From Owenia fusiformis (lineage: Eukaryota > Annelida > Polychaeta > Sabellida > Oweniidae), in NCBI GenBank assembly GCA_903813345.2, contig CAIIXF020000006.1, positions 30,858,024 through 30,922,023 on the forward strand: DNA of 64,000 nt, read 5' to 3'. A model generated the notes under the pieces. It made no database searches, was not told the origin of the DNA, and saw only the letters and a list, made by a program, of their open reading frames with translations. Positions within the stretch are counted from its first letter, which is position 1. The number at the start of each line of letters is the position of its first letter. Below, one piece after another: positions 38,301-48,000 of this stretch. The translations under genes and the position numbers were made by a program.

Positions 38301-39558
38301 CCTTCTTCTCGAGGCTTTCTTTTTGGTTTGGCATTGGTCTTATATCTGGACATTTGGTATGGCACTGGCCCTAAATTTGGAGAATATTTGGTGGCATTGG
38401 ATACTGGGTATGTGTTTTGGGGTGTTATTTTGGTTGTTATGGAACACATTGAAATTCACAAATTGGTATGGGAATATATTGATTTCTGAGAGTTCAGTCT
38501 AGGACCCCCGCCAAATTTTGTATACAGTGATACCTTGGGGGTATACTGTATCTTTAAATTGACAAAGTTCAAATTAGTATTTCTCTGATATCAGTCCATA
38601 GAAACCCCCTTCCAACTCGACACACTGTATTATAAAGAAAAATATTTTTCTTCCTCCTACTAGTCACAGCTGTTATGTAGACATGTATGCGCCATACATC
38701 TAAAAAATAGCAAACTAGTATTTTACATACTACTTTTCCTATACTTTTCCAATATATACGATGACCAAAACAAATATCACATGAGTTGACTTTTATGCCA
38801 AATAGTAGTAGTATAGTAGCTAATAACATTTTATGGACTAAAATTGGATTTTAAAAAGTACAATGTTAGAAAAAATTGGGGCATATTGCACCTGAAAGAG
38901 AAAATTAACATATGAACTGAATGAATACTGGTACCATCTTCATATCAGGCTCAAACCTGTTGTATTTTATGTGTGAACTACATGTTCTGATAATAATATA
39001 GAATCATTTACTTGATCTAATCTATTACAGATTAAAATTAATAGCAGGCAGAGCAGAAATGTCCATATACAGGCCTAGTTTGAGCTAATCTAATCCTCTA
39101 CTGATTTCTACAAGGTGAGCTTTCAAAATAAACATAAAGGAGTGTAACTAATGTAGATGGTGAGTTAAAGTGAACACTGTATTGGTCAACTCAGTATATC
39201 AGAAAAACCAATTTATAGATAGTAGTTACTAGACTGGGATCAGGGTGAAGAAAAATATATGTGTTTAACAGGGCAATGAACCTTTATTTTAGCTGTTTCA
39301 ATCGGTTAGGCCTATAATACCTCAATTCATGTAGTTCATATATTGGCAGGGTGCAAACAGATTATCAACTTGGTAACAATGCAACTCAAAAAATCTGAAG
39401 ACGCGGCAGCACTCCATTGCTTTTACGTTGAAGAGATCATTAGTACTATGTGTGACATGTGTTTCTACAACTTACAAGTGCATCTGTTTCTACCAAAAAT
39501 ATATTTTCAATACCAATATCATATTTGCAGAATCAAAGTGCAGATTTAATGCAGCACA
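35381..39558. other. Region between repeats and IMMP1L, no coding gene recognised
   Basis: Contains the ETS/NRF1-like cluster at 37597-37660 and short acceptor- and donor-like sequences. Unrecognised frames of 65-88 codons occur on both strands. It probably holds the IMMP1L promoter and 5' UTR. Confidence 0.5.
37597..37660. promoter_or_regulatory. Promoter-like cluster: ETS and NRF1-like sites, candidate for IMMP1L
   Basis: ACTTCCTG (37597), CCGGAAGT (37617) and two half-palindromic NRF1-like words, CATGCGCA (37638) and GTGCGCAG (37651), lie within 64 bases. ATGAGAGTAAA (37606) and its reverse complement (about 37628-37639) flank the CCGGAAGT, so the ETS site sits in a small hairpin. It is 1.9 kb upstream of the IMMP1L ATG. 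GCAG/GTACGT at 37732-37741 could be the donor of a first exon. Confidence 0.3.
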
Positions 39559-42500
39559 ATGGCAAGAAGGATGTTTCTAAAGACAATAGGTGCTGTTGGT
39601 TACATGATACAGTATGGCTGTATAGCGCATTGTACACTACATTATATAGGAGACTTTGTCATATGTGCTGGCCCTTCTATGCAGCCAACAATAACAGACA
39701 ATGATATACTGCTCACAAATCACATGACTGTAAATAGATTTAATGTTGAAAGGTATATTTCTTTTTTTCATTTGTTGGTTGTTGTGATTAAGACCAATGA
39801 TTGGAAAATGCATATAGCCTCTTATTTCTTACTTATTTCTTCTCATGCAGCTTAAAAATGAGAAATTAGTTGAGCTGTAAGGCTTGTTTCCTCTGACTTA
39901 TTGAGAATAAGATTCAACTCGGCATATTTTGCTATGGATCTCATACATTTCGTAGAAGCTAAATAAAATGTCTAAAAACTTGAATTACATACTTCTTCAT
40001 ACATTGTATTGTAAGTTCTGGAGCTTGATTTGTCATAAAGAAACAAGAAACTACACTACAGAAGGGGACCTTTTAGAGCCTTAATTCCAAACTAGTAACC
40101 TTGATTTCTGTGTTTTCAGAGGAGATGTTGTAATTGCAAAATCTCCAGTAAATCCTAAAACTCTTGTATGTAAGAGAGTTGTTGGGCTTGAGGGGGATGT
40201 CATCAGAGATGGCTTTTCAAAACACTTTGTAAGTATTTGCAAGTATTCAGATATGATACAGATGTTCTCAATGAAGTTTATATTTTAGTACATAACTCTG
40301 GGCCTATTTAGTAAATATACAGGGTGGGCCAAAAATTTCCTTTTTGTGTCACCAAGAAGTGACAGTTTTTTTATGACTTGTTATTCAGTGTTGGCACTTA
40401 AAATTGCTTCAAAATTCAAAGTGTCAGTTAAGACTACATAGCTAAAGTAAAAATTTAATCATTCCATGTGGTTTTGAACTTTCTGAAAGCTTGATACTAC
40501 ACCTCAGTATTTTTGCCTTAAATGGTACACATTTTCTTCTTGGTATTCTATTTATTTGCAACACTTGTCATTCACCTATACCCTACCTATACTAGTGTTG
40601 TCGCGATTAATCGATACATCGCGATATACATCGCCAAAGCTGATTCTGGCGATGCATCGATGTCTGAAACAAAACATCGATGTTTTTAAAAAAAATTAAT
40701 TTGCTATAAATCACAGTTTCTTATCTTATTTTGACGCAAATCGCTTACCTTTCTCATGTCTTATTTCATTTTCCAATGTTTTCTGATATTCTTTCGCTTT
40801 AAAACTGTTTTAGCTAGTCGAAATGAACCGTTAATCTAAAAAATTACTTTACTTTCATTTCACCCTTACTAGAAGTTCCCGGATGTACCGGATGTTCGGT
40901 ATTTTAGTGCATTATCGTTCGGTATTTCAGTGCACTTTTCTCGGACTTTTTCGCGATGTACATCGCGATGTGCATCGATGTTTACTACTGAAAATTGCCG
41001 ATGCATCGATGTACGATTATGGCACATCGCGACAACACTAACCTATACCCACCATGCCCATAATACACTGATTTGTCTCTTTTAATCTACCAGGTTCCTC
41101 GGGGACATGTTTGGCTTGAGGGTGACAATAAGGACAATTCAACAGATTCAAGAACCTATGGTCCAGTACCATATGGACTCCTGAAGAGCAAGGCCTTCTA
41201 TAAAGTAAGTACCATGTGACCTCCTTATAGTGTGTGCCAAAGTTTAAAACTGCGCAGGTGCAGCGCTCTCGCTAGCCTATATAAAGAGATTACAAGGTAC
41301 AGGCTTCAGAGGTAAGCCAGGGAGGTGAACAATCTCCGTCCCGTGTTGATTTCACGTATTATCGTAACCAGGCAAGTTTCACCATTGAAATTGAAAATTA
41401 CTATTAGATATACTTTGTAGATATTATTTATGAAGCTATTAAAGTGTTAATGCATCAACCAAATGACTCATTTTGAACATATAAGAAGTATTTGTGTTTT
41501 GTTTCCCAGGGAACTGTATTCCCATGTAGTACACACATAAATAGTGTACATTATGTTAAGTACTTGAATAGCCTGGTTTATATAATATTGAAGGGCATGC
41601 TGATTGTACACACGAGTACATGCATGAAGGCCTAATATTGATATAGCTTGCATACCTAAATAAAAAATAAACTCTTCTAATCCCCTTATGTAAACACGGC
41701 GGTATACGTAGCCCGATTTATCGGGGGCTTTAAGAACAAGGCTTTCTATAAAGTAGGTACCATATGGTCTCCTCAAGAGCAAGGCCTTTTATTAAGTAGG
41801 CACCATAATGACCATATGATCTCTTCAAGAGCAAGGCCTTTTATGAAGTAGGCACCATATTGCCTCCTCAAGATCAAGGCCATTTGTAAAAAAAAGTCAG
41901 GAAAAAAGTCCTTATTTCACTTTATTGTTGCTTGATTAAAATATGGCCAACCAACCAGCACAGGTGATATCTGTGGTGATACTTCAAACATTTAATAAAT
42001 ATGATATCTTATTCCATAGTTAGCATGATATTCATAGGATAACATGTCAAAATAAAAACAGTATTTTTGTAATCAGTGGTAAAATATGATATTTTTGACA
42101 AATTTTCACTTAACCATAGCATACGGTGTTTAAGCCATGACATACACAGAGGATGTTCTTTTTATTTCATAGTTAAAGTCATCATCAGAATCATCGGAAA
42201 TTGAGTGATTTAATTCGAATTTTCTAAACGATTCGGCGATGTTGACAGTTAGTCTCGTTTTGAGTCTGAAGTAGCAAAAATCCATAATTCATAGCAAACG
42301 GCACCGTATGTCATGGGTCAAACACCGTATGCTATGGTTAAGTGAAAATTTGTCAAAATATTGTATTTTTACCACTGATTACAAAAATACCATTTTTATT
42401 TTGACATGTTATCCTATGAATATCATGCTAACTATGGAATAAGGCGCTGTGTGCTATGAATTTTTGCTACTTCAGACTCAAAACAAGCCTAAGTGTCAAC

Positions 42501-43020
42501 ATCGCCGGATCGTTTGGAAAATTCGAATTAAATCACATAATTTCCGATGATTCTGATGATGACTTTAACTATGGAATAAAAAGAACATCCTGTGATTTAC
42601 TCGTGATATGATTTTAATCCACTCATGGATATTGATATCTGCATAATATCATATCCATAAATCTATTAATGCCACTTGTCTGCAAATATACACATCAAGA
42701 TTACAATATAGCACTTTTCAATGATTTATTTTACTCAACTTTGTATTTCTATTTCACCCATGTATATAATACAAGCATTCATCTACTTGCATGTTTATTG
42801 CTTGTCAATCTTCTGAGAACACTAACAACATTATGTTGAGACATTTTGCTCAAGCATTGTTTAATATTTTAACTCATAATATAATATGTGTACATAATGT
42901 TTTAATGTTTGGAGTTTGTGAAATATTCAGCTACTTGATTCTGTAACAATGTTTTTGTTGCAGATCTGGCCAGTAGAAGACATGGGTACATTAAATAGGA
43001 CAGTTCTCACAAGTAGATGA
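39559..43020 (+). CDS. IMMP1L: Mitochondrial inner membrane protease subunit 1, 156 aa, four coding exons
   Basis: IMMP1L is an S26-family signal peptidase that removes sorting signals from proteins on the intermembrane-space face of the inner mitochondrial membrane, as a complex with IMMP2L. Coding exons: 39559-39752, 40120-40228, 41094-41204, 42964-43020 (TGA); all introns are GT-AG and the phases join cleanly. The catalytic serine is S40 in GPSMQPT and the general-base lysine is K83 in [10 protein letters not shown], the spacing expected for IMMP1L. The conserved [14 protein letters not shown] segment lies in exon 3. An N-terminal hydrophobic stretch (residues about 10-35) would anchor it. 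Length fits the family (about 160-170 aa). Introns are loaded with repeats: a 448-bp hAT-like element in intron 2 and, in intron 3, a TTAA-flanked repeat, copies of the exon 3 donor and an interleaved inverted repeat. AATAAA signals at 43892 and 43915 could end the transcript. It runs convergently toward RFWD3. Confidence 0.93.
40320..40345. mobile_element. Solitary CAGGGTGGGCC transposon end in IMMP1L intron 2
   Basis: TATA-CAGGGTGGGCCAAAAATTTCC matches the first 16 bases of the 16616 element. The partner end is not found downstream, so it is a truncated element. Confidence 0.5.
40593..41040. mobile_element. 448-bp hAT-type MITE in IMMP1L intron 2
   Basis: The inverted ends are TAGTGTTGTCGCGAT and ATCGCGACAACACTA-like, bounded by a perfect 8-bp duplication ACCTATAC (40585-40592 and 41041-41048), the hAT signature. 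The inner flanks are rich in CATCGATG and ATCGCGATG words, themselves nested palindromes. No transposase frame. Confidence 0.9.
41229..41729 (+). mobile_element. TTAA-flanked 501-bp dispersed repeat, copy 2, in IMMP1L intron 3
   Basis: Inverted relative to 27026-27519. Left flank TTAT (a decayed TTAA), right flank TTAA. It inserted into the tandem array that copies the IMMP1L exon 3 donor, so the array is older than the insertion. A frame on the minus strand (41468-41782) starts outside the repeat and is not convincing. Confidence 0.75.
41728..41883 (+). repeat. Short tandem array copying the IMMP1L exon 3 donor junction
   Basis: About three units of roughly 50 bp repeat AGAGCAAGGCCTTTTAT then AAGTAGGCACCATA then CTCCTCAAG. 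They are decayed copies of the end of IMMP1L exon 3 (CTCCTGAAGAGCAAGGCC then TTCTATAAA/GTAAGTACC at 41178-41213). The donor in the copies is GTAGGT or GTAGGC. A 501-bp TTAA-flanked repeat (41229-41729) is inserted between the authentic junction and the copies. Confidence 0.85.
42008..42594. repeat. Interleaved inverted repeat A-B-A'-B' in IMMP1L intron 3
   Basis: A (42008-42130) is the reverse complement of A' (42321-42442), and B (42146-42296) of B' (42447-42594). The two pairs interlock rather than nest. Every segment is bounded by TTATTCCATAGTTA-like or CCATAGCATACGG-like words. One reading is that an element consisting of B-A' inserted in reverse into an older copy of itself. Confidence 0.8.
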
Positions 43021-43106
43021 CATCACTTTACAATAGGATAATTTATAATCAATACACACAAGAGAATTTTATAGTGAACATTATTTATGAGTGACAATAT
43101 GCATCA

Positions 43107-43235
43107 GGGGTCATAACAGACACTTTGTAAAGATTATGAATCCCTTTGTTCATTGTTTTCTTACTATGACATGGTTACTTCATTAACAATTGATTCAGGA
43201 ATTCATAACTTTTCAAAGTTCCTGTTATGAAAACC
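43107..43235. mobile_element. About 130-bp MITE, copy 1, just after the IMMP1L stop
   Basis: GGGGTCATAACAGACACTTT pairs with AAAGTTCCTGTTATGA at the right. Same family as 43377-43491 but more decayed. It lies within the likely 3' UTR of IMMP1L. Confidence 0.65.
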
Positions 43236-43376
43236 AGAGTTGTAATTCAGGGAAGTACTTATATATATATACTCACAATACATATACATGTACTTACTAT
43301 CTCAGTGTTATCTCACAACAAAATTTGAGTGATACAGAGAAGTCGTTTTTTCAGTCATGTCTGTCTGGGGGCCATT

Positions 43377-43491
43377 ATCAGAAACTTTGTAAAGTCCATT
43401 GTTCTCTTACTGTGACGTCATTTTATCCTTGGTTACAACAACTGATTTGCGATTTCGTAACTTTACGAAGTTTCTGTCAATGGCCCCCTGG
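43377..43491. mobile_element. About 115-bp MITE, copy 2
   Basis: GGGGGCCATTATCAGAAACTTT at the left pairs with AAGTTTCTGTCAATGGCCCCC at the right. Interior matches copy 1 (CCATTGTTCTCTTACTGTGAC). Confidence 0.75.
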
Positions 43492-43891
43492 TTATCAGAT
43501 TTGGTCCAAATTTTATCAGCCTTATGGGCATAGAACCTCTACTTGAGGGCGTAGATTTGACATAGAATAGCTACTGCCTGGTTATTTCTAGTATAATGTA
43601 ATATTCAAAATAATGAGTATGTTGATAAAATATGTTTTGTTTGTTAACATTTGTAACTCCGGAGAGTTACTGTTTTCTTGTTCAATTCATTAATGGGGGG
43701 CATCATATTACAAGGATATAGTGGTCGACTACCATTCAGTTTTAGTCATTTAGTTCAAGTGTCATTAGTCAACAGGTGCTAGGTTGGGCAAGATAACATG
43801 GAGTGAACACGGAAAAATTACCAGAACTTCAATATAGGCCTAGCTTGTCTGGTCTTTTATCAGAATGATACCAGTTGAAGTGTTATTGGTA

Positions 43892-43920
43892 AATAAAATG
43901 TATTATATTGTTTTAATAAA
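43892..43920 (+). terminator. IMMP1L: Candidate poly(A) signals of IMMP1L
   Basis: AATAAA at 43892-43897 and again at 43915-43920, about 0.9 kb past the stop codon. The 3' UTR would include both 43-kb MITEs. No transcript data; AT-rich DNA makes chance AATAAA common. Confidence 0.3.
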
Positions 43921-44595
43921 AGATTGTGAAACATTTAATGAGGAAGTTTGCTGTATCTCTAGTTTGATGAGAATGATCACATATATTTACATAAAATTAT
44001 GGAAACGTTTTGAATGCTGGAAATATTTATGTTTAAGAAAACAGTAATGAGTCAGTAATTTGACAAAATACCAACACCTGGTATCTTATTGCAAATGGCA
44101 GTTTTCTTACATCAAAAATGTGAAGATCTATTATATATAAGTGGATAAAAAGTGACAATAACGTAAACCTTTTATTATTTTCGGTAGCCTAATGTACCAT
44201 TTACAAATGGTTTCTGTTCAGTAATTAGAGCTACAGATCCTCAACGTTTCTCATAAAATGTTACATGTTATTTTATCTAGAGTGCCTTTAGGCGGTTGTA
44301 AAAATTGTTGTTAAATTATAATTTACATAGAACGAAATAAAGAACAAATAAATTACAATATCAATTGGACTATTTTGAATATATTTGTTGGGAAAGCCAA
44401 ACAAATGATGGTACTATCGTATGTTAAGACAATTCGCACCTGAAACCTGAACATTAGCTATTATCAGGTATGAGAATGCAAATATTTTGATGACGTATTT
44501 TTGAAATGTCATTGTGACGAATATTTGATTCCAGTTTGAACTTAGAATACACGACAAACACCATTCTTCTTGCTTTTCATAAAATATCAGTCACA

Positions 44596-44601
44596 TTTAT
44601 T
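44596..44601 (-). terminator. RFWD3: Candidate poly(A) signal of RFWD3
   Basis: The plus-strand TTTATT is AATAAA on the gene strand, about 430 bases past the RFWD3 stop. It would keep the two convergent transcripts (IMMP1L, RFWD3) from overlapping. Confidence 0.3.
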
Positions 44602-45033
44602 CACAAGTTATTAACACTGAAATATTGTCCTTCACTTTTAGAACATTTAAATGTTTCTGATTCTGAATTCAAACATGAGCATGCATACAGGATTATTAGG
44701 ATCTCCCATCCAATCAAATTGCAGCTTAGCCATGCTGTAATTCTCAATAAATGAAATATTGTTCATTATGCAATATGCACCCAGGCATCTACATTGTCTT
44801 AAGTGATGTCATAATGCAGTAAAGGAGTTGTTTCTGTCATGGATTTCTATCCCCATTTTTCCCCATTCTACTAATGATAAGCCATTCAACATATGTTGCC
44901 CCCATCTTCGGATCATGCTTTGTACTGACATTCTGTCCAACTCGGGCCAAATTGAATGGCATATGATTATTCTTGAAATAAATTTCACATTGCTAGAAAA
45001 ATTAACTTGTGAGTGTTTATATGTAGACTGACA

Positions 45034-48000
45034 TCATGTCCACTTATGTATTTTTACATATTTGTCTGTCAAGCAAGCTAATAGGTTGGAATCATTCACA
45101 GTAAAGTTACAACAGTCTATAGGTGGCGCTTGAGTGCAGAGCCTCTGTTTCAAACTGTCTGTTGATGTATCAAATATCAAAGCAGCCATCCCAGCCTCAT
45201 CTCCTACACACAGTAAATTATTATTTGGTTGATTTGGATGCGGAAATATTGATGATTTAGCCAAGGATTTTTGTGTTTTTCCTCCATAAAATGTGCGATC
45301 CAATTGACTTGAAATGATGTTCAAGCTAACATTTTCTGCATACAGGTGACACAACTGAAAGTACAGATACATAAGATTTATTGACAGATTCATTATCAGA
45401 TTAAGTTCAGATCCCTTCCATGGTCTTCACCACTATCTCCCTCCTTCCTGCCCTCGTTGAACCAATGACTTGACACCTCTTATTCTTAGCCAGAATCCCC
45501 CAGATAGCCACATTGTACTAATGTTGTTCTTAATTAGCTCATGTTAGATATATTGTTATCATTAAGCTTGGCCTATAATGCCTTTTTGGCGATTGGCAAG
45601 CCATCTGATGTGAAATAAGATTTATGAAATAAGTAGATTACCATATAAAAAAAAATCAGATTAACAAGACACACAGTGATAAATATTGCACTTTGAAGAG
45701 CAAAATGGTCACCATGTAATTGACCCAGCATACATGCAACAGAGGAGAAGTGTTTACCTTATGTGTGACAGATGAGTGTTGATCTAATAATTGTGACAGA
45801 GGAGAAGTGTTTACCTTGTGTGACAGAGAAGTGTTTACCTTATGTGTGACAGCGGAGTGATGACCTAATATGTGACACATGAGTGTTTATCTTATGTGTG
45901 ACAGAGGAGTGCTTACCTTCTGTGTGACAGATGAGTGTTTGCCTTATGTGTGACAGAGGAGTGTTTACCTTATGTGTGACAGAGGAGTGTTTACCTTGTG
46001 TGTGACAGAGGAGTGTTTACCTTATGTGTGACAGAGGAGTGTTTACCTTGTGTGTGACAGAGGAATGTTTACCTTATGTGTGACAGAGGAGTGTTTACCT
46101 TGTGTGTGAAAGAGGAGTGTTTACCTTATGTGTGACAGAGGAGTGTTTACCTTATGTGTGACAGAGGAGTGGTTACCTTATGTGTGACAGAGGAGTGGTT
46201 ACCTTGTGTGTGACAGAGGAGTGTTTACCTTATGTGTGACAGAGGAGTGTTTACCTTGTGTGTGACAGAGGAATGTTTACCTTGTGTGTGACAGATGAGT
46301 ATTTACCTTATGTGTGACAGCGGGATGTGTAGTTGTAGGCCTACAACTAACCAAAAACTGCCTGCTGCTTTCACCATATGCCACATTGGTTATATTACCT
46401 GAAAGCGTAATAAATGGTACAATTCTTGGTTTAAGTGGTTTGCCAAACAATATGTCGTCAATATGGCAATAATAAAAAGAGATGTCTGAGAATCTATTGT
46501 AACATTGAATGTACATTGGTAAATCAAACAGATTGTATTAACTTAGCCGTATAAACACAGCTCTGATAAAATACATGTATTTAAAATATTGTCTGATGTT
46601 GGGGTTCTTCATTCCAATAAAACCTAAAAATATCAATCATTTAAGGAAAAGTATATGGTAGTTCACCCAAATGTATTGGTACTGGTTATTGGCAACTAAC
46701 ATGAGGTAATAGGCAGTTTTCATTTGTCTGCAGTTGTTGAAATAATAGACAGCAAACCAAAAACAATATAATATAAAATTGTGACATAAGCAAATAGAAA
46801 GTGACATAATATCTAAAAGACTGACCTTTAACTGGCAGAATATGAAGTTTATAGTCTGTATGTGATGATGTTCTTCCTTCATAGAAGCTACACTTGTTTA
46901 GCTGTGCCACAAGAAGTCCACTCCTGTTGAAAGACATGAACATAAACTTACTTGTAATATTCTAAATGCTCATAATATGTATATAATGCATACAATTTAT
47001 AGTGATATTCTGTCAACTAATGATATGACAGTAGAGAAAATTCTTGTTCATTATTACTTTTAAATTATTAAATTTTAAATTTATCGCTTTTAAATTTCAA
47101 ACCCACTGCTTGGGATTTACTAGTATTTTTCTTTTAAGTAATCTAAAAATTTACATCTTTCGAAAATTTAACTGGGACTAGAAACAAGACTTCCTTCGAG
47201 CTTTTTCACCTCAGGCCAGTTCACCCTACAGCCCAATCAAACAGTTCTGCTGTAGTTATAAACATTTTGATAAGGAAGACATAACTGGTGGCAAAAAGCT
47301 TCCAAAGTTTCACTTACCCAGAAGACACCTCCCCTGCCACAGGTGCACTCCCCTTAGGAACATATTGGAGTGATACAACTGGTGACCTGCTTCCCTGTGC
47401 ATCAAAGCTTTCTACCCTATTGGTTGTATTTCTAACATCATATATGTTTACTGAGCCATTGGAAAGTCCAGTGTAGAAATACTTGGGGTCATCCTTGTTC
47501 CAGCAACAAGACCATACTGGCTGGCTACATTCATACCTGCAATAAGACCATCTCAGTAGAATAAAATATTTTTATACTGTATTTTGAAAACTTAGTAAAT
47601 TCAGCCTCACACTCTCATGTACATAAAAGTTGAATTACAAATTAGTGTGACCAGTGTCACTATTTTTGGTATGGATTATCAAAATTATCAATTCAATGAT
47701 ACAAGCTGTTAAGCTCGTTTTCCACTAATTCTTGGGCCCTCAGAAAATCAAAGAAGACTGGAATCTTTTCTCCCCATTTGGACATACCAAAAAATACTAT
47801 AATGAAAAAAACGCTTGTATATTGTCATTCTTTTGCTATGCTCACTTGTGGAGCTGTTCCATATCAAAACATAGGATATCCTCAATTTATACTATACCTT
47901 TGAACAGGTGTATTGCTAACAAGACTGGTCAGTTTGACTGTCTTGTCTGTTGAAGCACTGAGCATGAGAGAGCCACTACTGAAGGAGATATCTCTGATGA

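Noticed and set aside
41468-41782. 104-codon minus-strand frame
   Set aside because: Mostly the TTAA-flanked repeat plus array sequence; the other copy of the repeat does not keep an equivalent gene.
45656-45880. Frame with repeated VTHKVNTS
   Set aside because: It is the 26-bp splice-junction minisatellite read through, not a protein.
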